Origin: Effrenium voratum
Lineage: Eukaryota > Sar > Dinophyceae > Suessiales > Symbiodiniaceae
DNA length: 64,000 nucleotides
NCBI GenBank assembly: GCA_963377175.1
Contig: CAUJNA010003788.1
Span: 294,201-358,200, forward strand
Reading direction: 5' to 3'
Shown here one piece after another: positions 38,203 to 50,100 of the stretch. How positions within the stretch are numbered: position 1 is the stretch's first letter; each line of letters begins with the position of its first letter. Position numbers and translations under genes: made by a program. The notes below the pieces were generated by a model that saw nothing but the letters and a program-made list of their open reading frames with translations, was not told where the DNA came from and ran no database searches.

Positions 38203-38477
38203 CTCGGAAGCTTCACCATGGCTCCGCAACCTGATCACCATATGTCCCAACCCCCCTTCTCATCCCTGCTGGGTTTCTTACAAAGTCACTGCATGAGGCC
38301 GCAGTCAATGTCTCTACTTCTGTTGTTCCCCACACAAATGTTGTACTATTCAAGAAAAGACTCCGTCAAATGGCCAAAGTGCATTGCAATCCTTCCAAAA
38401 ACGGGACATGCTGTGGACAACACCACCCAGAATAAGATGAAACCATAGACATCTTGTAATCAACTGCAGGGTGTAGC

Positions 38478-38563
38478 CCGTCAGTAGCCCGAAACGATGC
38501 CGAGGCGTGCGCTTGAACTTGCCAGACTTCATCCTGAGGCACCGCTCGAGTTCGGCTTGGACC
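38478..38563 (-). CDS. Exon of an unrecognised gene
   Basis: 86 nt. It reads VQAELERCLRMKSGKFKRT then PRHRFGLLT, between CGCTAG/G and ACGG/GCTACA (GC type). Basic. Confidence 0.5.
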
Positions 38564-38596
38564 CTAGCGGAAACCGAACCCTCAACCCTCAGGTAC

Positions 38597-38644
38597 CTTC
38601 ATGAAAAGCCGGATGCGGTTTGGATGCGGAATCCGTTTGATCCA
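38597..38644 (-). CDS. Exon of an unrecognised gene
   Basis: 48 nt. It reads WIKRIPHPNRIRLFMK before AAG/GTACCT. The frame is open further upstream (VFIPE), so the acceptor GGAG/T is one choice. Confidence 0.42.
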
Positions 38645-38702
38645 CTCCGGAATGAAAACATATTGAAATAGTAAAAAAGCACTAAATAGGCAGCAGCTGA
38701 GG

Positions 38703-38865
38703 GAGCTTCGGGAGGAAAGCGGCATCCAACCCGTTGGGTGCGTGGATAACCATATCATTGAGCGAAGGATGCCAGGATCCGCTGAAAACTCCTGCGAAAC
38801 ACATTTCAGCCATGGAGTTGTCAAGGTTTTTCCAGGCCTTCACGATGACCCCAATGAATTCAGCC
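38703..38865 (-). CDS. Exon of an unrecognised gene
   Basis: About 160 nt with approximate limits. It reads AEFIGVIVKAWKNLDNSMA, MCFAGVFSGSWHPSLNDM, VIHAPNGLDAAFLPKLPQ. Aromatic- and hydrophobic-rich, a globular-domain composition. It probably belongs to the same gene as 38202-38144 and 40156-40040. Family not recognised. Confidence 0.5.
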
Positions 38866-39409
38866 GGGTTTGGGTTGGGCCGGGGGTGCAATGACCGCCC
38901 AAGAAAATGTGGAACTCGGCAACCCCCACCCCCCGGCTTGTGGTTGGCATGTTCAGCTCCAGGCTGTGGTAAAGTGGCCCTCACCCGTAGTTTTGCCAGC
39001 GACCAACTTGGAGTCATGGCCGCGTCTCAGAAAAGTGGCCAGGATGGTCAGAAACCCCTATGCATGGTGGGGAACTACTCCGTCCAGAGGAAGACAGAAA
39101 GGCTCTGGAGAGGCCATGGGCAATTGCTCAAGGACTACCGCTGCCCGGGTTGAGCATCCTTCATCCCACAGAGTTCAAGCCGTGCCCTTGGATTGCATCC
39201 CAAACCGAACTGGATGAAGTTCACCCGGTACCGTGTCTCACCCATAGTTTTCCCATCCCATCCGTTGACAAAATAAATGGGCTCAACCCCTGCAGAAAGG
39301 AGCCGGCACATGGGCACATGTGCTGCCCACAGGTGAGGTCAACCCAAATGGCATCGAAATCCGGCCCTCTTTTTGACGACCCAACCAAAGCCCCCTATTA
39401 CGGCTGGAC

Positions 39410-39474
39410 TCATCGCACACTGAGCCCACGGCTTCAGTTCTCCAACCTCCGACAGGATGCTGTACTTGAAATGC
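39410..39474 (-). CDS. Exon of an unrecognised gene
   Basis: It reads HFKYSILSEVGELKPWAQCA after a good acceptor, TTTTCCAG/G. The donor is unclear; a GT after GAG or after CTCA is possible. Confidence 0.45.
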
Positions 39475-39712
39475 CTGGAAAAGCTCATGAACGGCATCCT
39501 TCGTAGAGAAACTTACATGCATTGCCCTGTGCTCTTCATGGTTGTGGGAAAATTACCCTTGTGATATCAAAGTGGCTGATTCCCATGACTACTTCTTCGC
39601 TTGAAAGGGCATTCATTAGCTGGAATTAATTACGGAATCTGTCGCAAACACCAAAGGACGCAGGGCAAGACAAAGCCGAGAACTCAAGGAGGTCAAGCAA
39701 GTAGTCAGTGAC

Positions 39713-39809
39713 TGTGGTTATAAACCCAGGGCACTGGCTTCCGCCCTTCAAACCAGCCAAAACCAGGCTCCACTTCTCCCACATGCCCATGTTTGCCATG
39801 CTTAAAGTC
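39713..39809 (-). CDS. Exon of an unrecognised gene
   Basis: 97 nt. Acceptor GCATTTCAG/G. The phase-0 frame, which fits the preceding exon, reads DFKHGKHGHVGEVEPGFGWF then EGRKPVPWVYNH. A second frame (SMANMGMWEKWSLVLAGLKG) is longer and also plausible. Confidence 0.42.
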
Positions 39810-40039
39810 CTGAAATGCAAATATGGTCATCGCTCCCTGACTAGGAATCCTTCTATTGGTGGCCGTAGTCCTGATTGAAGGGTTGATGACCGGCCCCAGT
39901 CACCTCAAGTGTTTGGACCATGGCGTAAATGATCAACTTCAACATCATGGGTGTGAATAAAATGCAGCAGACATCAGAAAGGACTGTTTATCAACAAGCA
40001 GCCAGCGTGGTTGATAGCTCACTTTGTGGTTTTACTAAC

Positions 40040-40156
40040 CAGGCACAGAAGCCCGGTTCCCAGGTCGCGGTGGGAAACAAAGGGATAAAGGGTGCCACTG
40101 TCACCAAGCACAGAACAAGTGCCATAGCTCTGAGCCCAGCTACAGAACACTTCAAC
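40040..40156 (-). CDS. Exon of an unrecognised gene
   Basis: 117 nt, phase 0-0. It reads VEVFCSWAQSYGTCSVLGDS, GTLYPFVSHRDLGTGLLCL. Acceptor GTAGCAG/G, donor CTG/GTTAGT. It lies less than 0.6 kb downstream of the terminal exon at 40680, so it is probably early in its gene. Confidence 0.5.
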
Positions 40157-40679
40157 CTGCTACACGAGTGTGCTCCAGTCATGGGTCCGAAAGAATGCAG
40201 CTAAAAGCCCTATGAAGATACTCACCATCCCTATAAAGCCTGGCTAAAAGGACAACCATCCATTTTGTAGGATCCCCTCGTATGGGTATATATATATGGG
40301 TATATCGTGGTAAACCATTTGTTTGAGGGTGCCCATTCGCCTTTTGGGTTTCAATGAACGCATCTCTAAGGTCATCACGACAAAAAGGAAACTCTCCGAA
40401 ACTTGGTTCAGAGCAATAGCTGAAGAGGCAGACACAGGGACACCAGACAACGTATGTGTGATGTTCTTATTTCTCAATCTGAATATATATGCTGATACAT
40501 ATATATATATATATACATTAAATATTTAGTGTCATTACATTTAATCCAAGCAAATCAAACCCTTGCAAAGAACAGCCAAGCGTTGCGTTAGTGCAGCCGT
40601 GGTGCGTCTCGCCGTCCTGGGAACTGCGCGGAAACACGTGTTTGTTTCCCTGTGTCAAACACCGACCCAAGATCAAACA

Positions 40680-40811
40680 TCAGCACCGACAAGCCTCCTT
40701 GAAAGGCGGCGCAAGAAGGGTCGCCCGTGTCTTTTGGTCAAATGAGCCCGGAGTTGTTCGTTGCCGAGCTTCGGATGCCACGTAGTGCATCACCTTGTCA
40801 TAATTGTGCAC
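40680..40811 (-). CDS. Terminal exon of an unrecognised gene
   Basis: 132 nt. Acceptor CCTTGCAG/G, then VHNYDKVMHYVASEARQRTT, PGSFDQKTRATLLAPP, FKEACRC and TGA at 40680. The splice site is one of the clearest in the window. It marks the 3' end of a gene upstream of 40.8 kb. Confidence 0.58.
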   Translation of the reverse strand: MHNYDKVMHYVASEARQRTTPGSFDQKTRATLLAPPFKEACRC

Positions 40812-41482
40812 CTGCAAGGAGCCAAGTACGCAAGGCGCCAGTCGGGTCTCAGTCTCAGGGTCCCAAAGTAAACTCATACAAGGTCGCCAATCATAGGCAC
40901 CCCGGTCACCCTTGCTAAAAATGATCAATTCTGTTATGTTCAGAAACCGGCCGGCGAGCTTTAAGGACTTCCGTGTGTTCGATTAAAGTTGGCAAGTGGA
41001 CAATGCTTTGGGTCGATCGAATCAGTTAGCTCAAGTCGCTTGTCGAGTGTCAAGGGTGCCTTGTCTCATGGTTTAGGGTGACCCTTTTGACAAGCACGTT
41101 TATGGAGCAGGTTCATCATAAAACAAATAATCCGATAACACTCTTACGGGGGGGAATCCAGACATTTGTTTCAACAATATAGTCCAACAAGGACAACCCT
41201 GTCATGACTCAACAGTGCCGTACAACGCAACAGGGAATTGGTGGGCACCCTCACTGGCACAATTGAACAACTCTCAAACGATGTCCAACATCCAGAACAA
41301 AAAGATAAGAAGCAGCCCCCCAAAGCCCCCTCTCGCACCATTCAGGCCTCACTTGGTCTCATTTGACTCTATTTATTGTGTTTGCCCTACGAAGGCAAAA
41401 AGTCGCATCCTAAGGACGCCTCATTGCCTGAGGGAAACTAACCCCACCTTGTCAGGTGAATTGATCAACTCCCCCGCCGGAA

Positions 41483-41551
41483 TCAGGTCCCAAAGTCAAG
41501 CGCCTGGAAGGTCCACGCGTACTTGTTCCCGTGGAACCCCCCGCGCAGGTC
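41483..41551 (-). CDS. Exon, terminal or near-terminal
   Basis: 69 nt. Acceptor TTCGCCAG/G, then DLRGGFHGNKYAWTFQ and ALDFGT before TGA. A GC donor (CCAG/GCGCTT) after TFQ is possible, which would make it internal. Very high third-position GC. Confidence 0.52.
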   Translation of the reverse strand, partial: DLRGGFHGNKYAWTFQALDFGT

Positions 41552-42304
41552 CTGGCGAAGCGACGGTTCCGATCGACACCACGTCTTATAATTTATAGTG
41601 CATCAGGCATCGGTTTTTGTTCGTTCTGGTGACTGTTTTCTTTGGGCAGGGAGAGGGGGAAATCCAACCATATTTTCATGTGCTAGTTTGTTTTGTTCGG
41701 AGGGGCGGGCAGGGTAGAATACTATTCTTTCTGGGGGATGGAGAAGCATGTGTTTCTTTGGGGGAGTCGGACAGTTAAACGGGAGGGGGGGCATGTGTTG
41801 CTTCTTGGCTCATGTTGTGTCCAAACTTTTGTTCTATGGATCGACGGGATGACCCTGGGTCAGCCTGTTTAGAGGTTGCTTTTGCGGGAAGCCAAAAAGC
41901 ATCCGTGCATATTCTATGAGGAGATAAGCAGGAGAGAAACGCATGCATGTATGGGTGTTTATTATTTTTGTATGTCTACATTCATATACCCTCCCTCCCA
42001 TATGAGCCTGAGAGCTCCCTTTCGCGAACTCTTCTGCCAGGTTCGCTTAAGTACTGCGAGAGTGGGTGTGCACATATCTACACATATATGTATGTATAAT
42101 GTCATGTATGGATTACTTCAGGGGCCAGTTCACTGGGTCAAAGACTGAATGCATGGCCTCACATATGAACTCTCACTTTGGTGGTTAAGTCAACTGTTTA
42201 TGGCGTCATGCTGAGAATGCAGCCGGGGCCAAATTTGCCCTGGGCTCGCATATGGACGCATACAATCAGCCTTTGACAGAGCATCATGCTGTATGCCCCC
42301 TTGC

Positions 42305-42371
42305 CTGCTTCATCACCATCTTCCAGGGATCTGGGTGGCCGCGGCGCGGGTGCGACGAGCAAGGGCTGACA
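42305..42371 (-). CDS. Possible exon
   Basis: 67 nt. It reads VSPCSSHPRRGHPDPWKMVM then KQ, between CTTTGCAG/T and CAG/GCAAGG (GC type). An alternative frame reading LLVAPAPRPPRSLEDGDEAG has weaker third-position GC. Confidence 0.42.
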
Positions 42372-42555
42372 CTGCAAAGGGAAACACGGGTTGCAGTGTT
42401 CACCTGCGAAGAAGCACGTAGGCAATAACTTAATAGTTTAGCGCTCACTGGGTCCATCAAAGCGTTTCAAAATTACTCTCTAAATGATGGTTCAAATGTA
42501 AACACCCCAAAAGACGTGTTTCGTAACCCTGTCAATTTATCAATTTCGTGGACCC

Positions 42556-42636
42556 CTAGCAACTGAGATTAAGCCCGGCACTGCGGAAGGTCTTCCTTTC
42601 CAGCGCCTCCTGTTCCAGGTGGTTCCACGGGAAGAT
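42556..42636 (-). CDS. Terminal exon of an unrecognised gene
   Basis: 81 nt, phase 0. Acceptor GCCCAG/A, then IFPWNHLEQEALERKTFRSA, GLNLSC and TAG. Upstream, near 42690-42752, a helix AARLLKALAAEFQRANEN may be the preceding exon. Confidence 0.52.
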   Translation of the reverse strand: MFPWNHLEQEALERKTFRSAGLNLSC

Positions 42637-42919
42637 CTGGGCAAGGCACACGGCCGGTGCTTGAAAACCTTGTAAGCGATTTTATTCGAGGACATGGACA
42701 TACAGTTCTCATTTGCTCGCTGAAATTCGGCTGCCAGAGCTTTCAGGAGTCTTGCAGCCTCTCAGAGTCTTTCCACTCGGATGAATCACAGTCCAAACAA
42801 AACCAATTTTTGTTGAATATGGCTCTCTCCATTGGTGTTGTTTTTGGGAAATAGATGGCCCTGTCTGTCAGCAGGTCATCTATTGTTCTACCAAAACAAC
42901 CAAAAAAGGGCACCTATGG

Positions 42920-42952
<33 letters not shown>

Positions 42953-43139
42953 TCGATCTATCTATGTATCCGCCTTGCAAAGCACGGAAATTGCAGCGGC
43001 AGAACTGTCAAGCAAAACCTCAAACCTGCTTGGACGATGATTCCATGTTGCAAGTGAACCAATCGCAACCAACCATACAATTATCATTATAAGGTGCGGT
43101 AGCTTGTAGGGCCTTTTTTAGTTGTCTCAAAATCAGAGC

Positions 43140-43870
43140 GTGTTGGCGATCTGTGTCGCTAAACTGCTTTGCGCTGTTGCGCTGCTGCGCTGCTCGCTGC
43201 TGCGCTGATGACTTTGCGCCGCTCTGCTGTTGCGCTGCTGCGCTGCTTTTCTGCTGCACCGCTGCGCTGTTGCGCCGCTGAAGCCGCCTCCGTTGACGTG
43301 CGCCGCTGCGCCGTTGAGCTGCTGCGCCGTTCCGCTGTTGCGCCGTTGCGTCGCTGCACCGCTGCGCCGTTGCGCCGCTGAGCCGCTGCGCCGTCGCGCC
43401 GCTGCGCCGTTCGCGGTTGCGCTCTTGCGCCGTCGCGCTGCTGCGCCGTTGCGCTGCTGCGCCCTTGCGCCGCTGCGCCCTTGCGCCGCTGCAACGCTGC
43501 GCCGCTGCGCCGTTGCGCTGTTGCGCCGCTGCGCCGTTGCGCCGCTGCGCCGTTGCGCCGCTGCGCCGTTGCGCCGCTGCGCTGTTGCGCCGCTGCGCTG
43601 TTGCGCCGTTGCGCGTTTGCACCGCTGCGCTGTTACGCCGTTGCGCGGCTGCGCCGCTGCACCGCTGCGCCGCTGCGCCGTTGCACCGTTTTGTTGCGCC
43701 ATTGCGCTGTTACGCTGTCGCGCCTTGGCGCATTTGCGCCATTGCGCTGTTACGCCGTTGCGCTGTTGCGCCGCTGCACTGCTGCGCTCTGCCGTTGCGC
43801 TGCCGCGACGTTCTGCTGTTGCACCACTGCGCTGTTGCGCTGCCGCGCCGTTGCGCCGTTCCGATGTTGC
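43140..43870. repeat. Minisatellite built on TTGCGCCGCTGCGCCG
   Basis: About 730 bp of 6- to 9-bp alternations of GCGCCG(T/C)TG and GCGC(C/T)GCTG. On the complementary strand the unit reads GCAACGGCGCAGCGGC, related to the array at 46150-47012 in opposite orientation. Frames stay open on both strands. Confidence 0.95.
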
Positions 43871-43879
43871 GATTATCCT

Positions 43880-45640
43880 ACCATATCCTGCCGTATGCTG
43901 TCCAATCCTGTCTTATCCTACCTTCTCCCATCTTCTCCTATCGTATCCTATCTTCTTCCATGTGTCTATCTATCTATCTACATAGCTATCTATCGAGATA
44001 TCATATCTGTCCTATCTTTCCTGTCTGTCCTTTTTGTCTTGTCGTATCAAGCCTATCTATGTTGTCCATATTACCTATCTGGTCTATCTGTTGTGTCTTA
44101 TCTGCCTTGTCTCTCATGTCGATCATGTCTATACTACCTACCTTATCTACCTTACCTACCAAATCTTATCTTATTATACATTATCCTGTCTTATCCTGTC
44201 TTTCCTATCGTATCCTGTATTGTCCTATCTTATCCTATATTATCCTGTAGTATCCTATCTTGTCCTATATATCCCATGTTGGCCTATCTTGCCGTGTCTT
44301 ATCCTATCTTAGCCTATCGTATCCTTTGTATAAATCGAATTATCTATCTATAATACATCTATCTATACATCTATGTATCAGTCAATCCTGTCTTGCCCCA
44401 TCTTATCCTATCTTACCCTATCTTACCCGACCTTATCCTATCTCATCCTACCTTACCCAAAATAATCCTATATTATCCTATCTTACCCCGTCTTCTCCTC
44501 TCTTATTCTATCTTATCCCATGTTATCCTGTCTTATCATGTCTTATTCTGCATGTCCCTATCTTAACCTATCTCATCCTATGTGCCTATCTATCAATCTA
44601 CCAGCCTACCAAGCTATCCTATCTATCCTATCGTTCCTATCTATCTCATCGTATATGTAAGTCTTATCGCTCTTATCTATCATATCATATCTACCTTATC
44701 GACATTACCTACCTTGTCTTGTCTTCTCATATGTTACCTGTCTTACCCTATCTTAAGTTATCTTTCCTGCTTTGTCCTATCTTATCCCATCGCAGCCCTC
44801 GCATCCTATCTTACTCCATATTATCCTACCTTATCCTGCCTTACCCTATCTTGACATATCTTACCTTATCTTACCCAATCTTTTCCTATGTATCTATCAA
44901 TCTATCTACCTATCTATCCTGTCTCCCCTGTATGTCCCATCTTTCCTATCTATCTCATCGCATGTACCTATCTGATCTATCTTATCTCTTACCTGCCTGA
45001 TCTATCTTGTCTATCATGTCTATCCTATTTATCTTCTCTACCTTGTCTACCTTACCAACCTTTACATTATCCTGTCTTGGCCTACCTTAACCTATCTTAT
45101 ATTACCGTATGCTATCTTACTCTGCCTTATCCCATCTTGTCCTACCTTACCCCATGTTAGCCTATCTTGCCGTGCCTTATCCTATCTTATCCGACCGTAG
45201 CCTATCTTATCCTATGTGTCTATCTGTTTATCTATCATCTATCTACCCTATCTATCTGATTTTCTCCTAACTACCATATCTACCCTATCTTTCCTGCTTG
45301 TCCTCTTTATCTCATCGCGTCTATCTTATCTATTTGTCCTGTCTTATCTACCTGATCTACCTTACATGGCTTATCTACCTTGTCTATCATATCTATCACA
45401 TATTTGTATATGCTGTCTACCTTATCTATCCTAGCTGCCTTATCTGATCTTATCACAAATTGTCCTGCCTTATCTTATCTGAGCCTATCTTATCCTGTAT
45501 TTTCCCGTCGTATCCTATCTTATCATGTCTGATCCCATCTTATCCTGTCTTATCCCACGTTGGCCTAGCTTACCGTGTCCTATCCTATCTTGCCCTATGT
45601 ACCTATCGATCTATCTATGCTATCTCTGAGACTGCTGGGG
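43880..45640. repeat. TATCC/TATCT pentanucleotide-type array
   Basis: About 1.75 kb of degenerate CTTATCCTATCTTATCC strings mixed with CTATCTATC. A longer unit is visible: the phrase ATGTxxCTATCTAT with CATCCTA returns near 43960, 44340, 44580, 44890 and 45215. Strand-asymmetric (T/C-rich on plus). Confidence 0.93.
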
Positions 45641-45689
45641 CTCAAAACACAAGTGATTGAAACATATTATTAACAACACAACCGCAGCG

Positions 45690-45935
45690 AACACCTGCGA
45701 AAACCACGAAAACGCGAACACCGCGAAAGCCCCCAAAACCGCCAAAACGCGAAAACCGCGAAAACCGCGAAAACCGCGAAAACCGTGAAAACGCGAACAC
45801 CGCGAAACCGCACAAACATCGATTTTCTGGGTTCTTTGGGCTTTCTCGGTCTTCTAGGTTCCCTCTGTTTTCACGGCTTTCTCGGTTTTCTCTGTTTTCC
45901 AGTTTTCTTGGTTTTCTCGGTTTTCCGGCTTTCTC
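45690..45935. repeat. Imperfect inverted repeat, CGAAAACCG left arm and CGGTTTTCT right arm
   Basis: Left arm 45696-45810: CGCGAAAAC/CCGCGAAAAC repeats. Right arm 45840-45932: TTTCTCGGTTTTCT repeats. The arms are complementary in consensus, with a short spacer around 45815-45840, so a hairpin is possible. Confidence 0.75.
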
Positions 45936-46149
45936 GCGCAAATCCGGTTAGCTCCGTGTCGCTCAAAACGGTTGCTTAGCAAGCTTGGCTGCCATCAGGT
46001 TTTCGCCTTCAAGCAAAGGAGGCAACCTACCTTTCTTTAAAGTGAGGTTTGCCCTCATAAACATGACATTTAGGCTGCTCATGCTATCTGAAGTACTCGG
46101 GAGTCAGTTAGCGATCGGGAACTCAGCTCTTAAAACGACCAAACTCGCT

Positions 46150-47012
46150 CTAGGAGAAACGGCCAATCGAGCGAAGCAACGGAGCAACGGAGCGGGGCAA
46201 CGCAGCGCAGCAACGGAGCAACAGAGCGAGGCAGATCCGCGCAACAACGGGCCAACGGAGCAGAGCAACGGAGCAACGGAGCAGAACAGCTTTGCGGAAC
46301 AGCGGGGGAACGGAGCGGAGCAACGGAGCAACGGAGCAACGGAGCAACGGAGCAACGGAGCAACGGAGCAACGGAGCAACGGAGCAACGGAGCAACGGAG
46401 CAACGGAGCAACGGAGCTTTGCGCCACCACGGGGGAACGGAGCAGAGCAACGGAGCAACAGAGCGGAGCAACGGAGCGGAGCAACGGAGCAACGGAGCGA
46501 AACAGCTTTGCGGAACAACGGGGGAACGGAGCGGAGCAACGGAGCAACGGAGCGAAACAGCTTTGCGGAACAACGGGGGAACGGAGCGGAGCAACGGAGC
46601 AACGGAGCGAAACAGCTTTGCGCCACCACGGGGGAACGGAGCAACGGAGCAACGGAGCAACAGAGCGGAGCAACGGAGCGGAGCAACGGAGCAACGGAGC
46701 GAAACAGCTTTGCGCCACCACGGGGGAACGGAGCGGAGCAACGGAGCAACGGAGCAACGGAGCGGAGCAACGGAGCAACGGAGCGAAACAGCTTTGCGGC
46801 GCAACGGGGGAACGGAGCGGAGCAACGGAGCAACGGAGCGAAACAGCTTTGCGGAACAACGGGGGAACGGAGCGGAGCAACGGAGCAACGGAGCGAAACA
46901 GCTTTGCGGAACAACGGGGGAACGGAGCGGAGCAACGGAGCAACGGAGCGAAACAGCTTTGCGGAACAACAGGGGAACGGAGCGGAGCAACGGAGCAACG
47001 GAGCGAAGCAGG
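46150..47012. repeat. Minisatellite built on GGAGCAAC with a higher-order unit
   Basis: Basic unit GGAGCAAC. A higher-order unit of about 55-60 bp runs from GGGGGAACGGAGCGGAGC through GCGAAACAGCTTTGCGGAAC and recurs at least ten times from 46270 to 46970, with variants CGCCACCAC and CGGCGCAAC replacing CGGAACAAC. It gives a 519-codon spurious frame on plus and others on minus. Confidence 0.95.
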
Positions 47013-47131
47013 TTTGCACGACACGTTTTGCCAACGCTCTGCAAAATCAGCATCCCCCCACAAACAAAAAACGAAGAAAACAAAAAAAGGCTGGTTTCCT
47101 TTCGGTCTCCTTGTACTAGCACACCCTTTGC

Positions 47132-47188
47132 TTTCCGCCACGCAAAGCCCGCGGCCTTCGTCACATCCCGGTATTTGGCGTACGGATC
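47132..47188 (-). CDS. Exon, possibly the last seen of gene L
   Basis: 57 nt. It reads DPYAKYRDVTKAAGFAWRK between CGGCAG/G and AAA/GCAAAG (GC type). High third-position GC. It may belong to gene L or to another gene starting near the minisatellite. Confidence 0.45.
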
Positions 47189-50100
47189 CTGCCGATGGAT
47201 GCAAGCAAGCCTGTCATTGGCTTAAGGTGCCATCCAAAATTGACATACGCCTACGATTTGTCACGGACCATTTCTCTGTTCGCTTTTCAGGCCTTTTAAA
47301 GTGCGTGTTGACTCTTTTCTGGGGGGTGACAACTTCAACCAGCCGCGAAAAACACGAGGGAGAAGAAAAGCAAACCAGCGCTTTGAGTAAATTGAGGAAA
47401 ACTGGCTGCCCTGGACAACAAACCGCTTGTGGCTCGAGTGCTGTGCGAGCATGGGCAAGCAACCAATCCTATCTGTGTCCCCATGGATATCGGACCATTG
47501 CTGGACAGATATGTGCTCAAAACTCCAGACCTTTGCTGGGTTAGTCCATGACCCCCTCCAAACAGTCGCACTGCTCGATTGGCAAACTGTCGTTCGTACC
47601 AAACAGCAGCCAAGTTCATACCCCTGACGCTTGCGAACTTGCAGTCCTTGGACTCAAAGACCAAGAACTCCTTCAAGTTCAGCACGCGAGTTCCGGGTAG
47701 TTGCACATAGACCTCAGTCGCTCCGTGCCCAAATTGGCGGTCTGTGTGCAAGCTACTCACTCAGCAGGAATGCGCAGCACAGCAATAGAACCAGGGCACT
47801 GGACAAGCAACTCGTTTGATGCGATCAGCTTCAAGTTGTGAGCTAAAGATTCTGCAAACAGAAGCGGGTATGTGTCAGAATAGGAGCTGGTGTCCCTTTA
47901 AAGCCACCCTAAAAAGGGATAGCCTCAAAAACACAACCCCAAAAGACACTGCCAAAGGGCATACCGCCCAGCAATGCCTGCACAATCTGCACCGTACCTC
48001 AGCACGGGTGATGCCACAGGCAGTTTCCCCACGAAACACTTGGCAAATGATTAGCATTCCTGAATTATAACTCCGGGGGACACACAACCAAGGTAAGCAG
48101 GTATGAGCATGGTCAGCGGTCCTTGAAGGGTACATCAAGAAACCACCTACTTTACGGGGGGGGGGGGGATGGGGGTCCCCTAAATCAGCTGGCAAAGGTA
48201 ATCTTTAGAACGGCTCAAATGTGTCCTTTAAGGGCACCTGATACTGGCCATTCACAACGAAGCCACTAGTTCAGCGCCGGGCCAGGCAGCCCAAAGCTCA
48301 GCGGTACAGAATGGGGGGCGCAAAATTACCCCTATCAAAATGGGTGTCTCAAAACAGGAGATAGGCAAATCCAACGAATTGGTGTTGAATCCTTTGGCGT
48401 CCCTTTCACACCAAAAAAAATCAAAAGAAAGAGAAGTTGTACCCTCAAAAATGAACACCCCTCCATATAGGGATCGTGCTTCAAGGGTTTGTTTAAGTGG
48501 GTCTGTCTCGGCATCAACTTGCTTTCCACCAAAGGACTCTCAAAATATCTCAAAGTAAAAGCTCCCCCAGACCAGCAGTAAGACCAAAACGCGAAACGTT
48601 GATCTTTAGGCAGAGTCAACGAGACGGCTGCATTCAAGCGAGGAGCCAGGGTTGGTCGCTGTGCTTGTACGGCTTGCCGCAGGTCTTGCCCGTGCAGGAC
48701 TCGCCTGAAGCTTTGCTGTGAGCGATCTCTTGGCCTGAAGTGGGGAGACCCCACTCCCAGAAGAAGACACACCCACGTGAAGCTCTTCGGGGTGGGAGGG
48801 CTGCCTGTAAAGGAACGGATCTGTGCCGAACATACGGGCAGTACTCTCCTGGATAATTCGCAGCTTGAGGTTGCTCCCAAAGAGAAACTAACTGAGCCGC
48901 AATGGTTTCAGAGAACCGCCCGTTGTGCGATAGACTAGTGCCACAACCGCCTTTGTGAGTCTTTGCGATAAGCTTTGGGTGGACTCGTTTAGGATTCGCT
49001 TGTCCAAAGCCCAAACTCTGCAACACTTTGGCGGCTGGAGGGACAGGTTTCGCCTTAACAAAATTCCCCATCAAAACCACCGGGTCTACTTCGTGGGCCG
49101 ACGGAGGGAAGCCAAAGCCATCATTGGAAGCTCCTTTTTGGGTTCCATGTCAATTTGCAGGGGAGTAAATGTCAGGTGGCCCTCAAAACAGGTGCACCCT
49201 CAAGGTTTCGGACCATAGGAGTGTCCCAAGGAGTACCCTCGGATCCCCTGCCTTGCGGCGACTCCCCAAAATATTCGAAAAGGACAGCGTGGAATGATTA
49301 AATCTGGAACCAACCAAACTAAAAAAGACCATTCACAAAACAAACAACAGCATTCCCCAAGTAAGGTAAGGGGGGGCCTTCATGGGCTTGTGTGTGAGCT
49401 CGCTGGAATTACCTCAGAATCAACTGAGGTGGTTGCCACAGCGACGACTAAACTCGCGACCCGCGCCTTCGCAGGGCGTCTCCGAAACTCCGAGCACCGC
49501 GCCCGCGTGGTTGCAGTGAAGACCCGACAGGCCGCGCATGGCCACGCAGCCTGAGGAGAGGTGCTCCATAGACCCTTCCGTGGAGTCCGGAAAAGTTCAG
49601 GGGCTTTGTTTACATCCCAACTATAATCTTCAGAAGTAAAACCCTGTCATGCCTTGCTCGGGTAGACTCCATGAGGTGAGTCGTCAGAGATCGACATAAC
49701 TCAGGCACTCGGAGGCAAATTAGACCCCTAAAGGCTAACAATTTCCGGGAATGTGAGGTCGACATGATTTGCCATGGAAGGGTCAACGCAAAATGGTTAC
49801 TGCTCGAATATGAATTCCACAGGACCACCAAAGCGCAACATGTCGCCAGCTGGCATCAAGCCGAGTTCCAGCGCCTCCAAGAGGAATCCTGCACTTTAGG
49901 GCCACTATGGCCACTCATTTGTAGGGAATAGAACAGGCAAACTCATTACACATATGGGCTGTTTGTTTCTAGGGGGACTCCTGCCCCAAAAAAACAAGGC
50001 GGTTTCTCTTTTGGTCCCCTTTCAAACCAACCCAAACGGGGTACCCTCAATAAACGGCCTCCATGGTCAATCCTCCATGGTCAATCATGCTTCCAACAGA

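Noticed and set aside
38990..39152. Plus-strand exon candidate reading GNYSVQRKTERLWRG
   Set aside because: Good third-position GC but no clear splice pair, and it would be the only plus-strand exon.
43230..45000. Long plus-strand Cys/Leu/Ser-rich frames
   Set aside because: They run through the TTGCGCCGCTG minisatellite and the TATCC array.
45985..47544. 519-codon plus-strand open frame and equally long minus frames
   Set aside because: They are produced by the GGAGCAAC minisatellite, which lacks stops in several frames; the peptide is a short-period repeat with no real domain.
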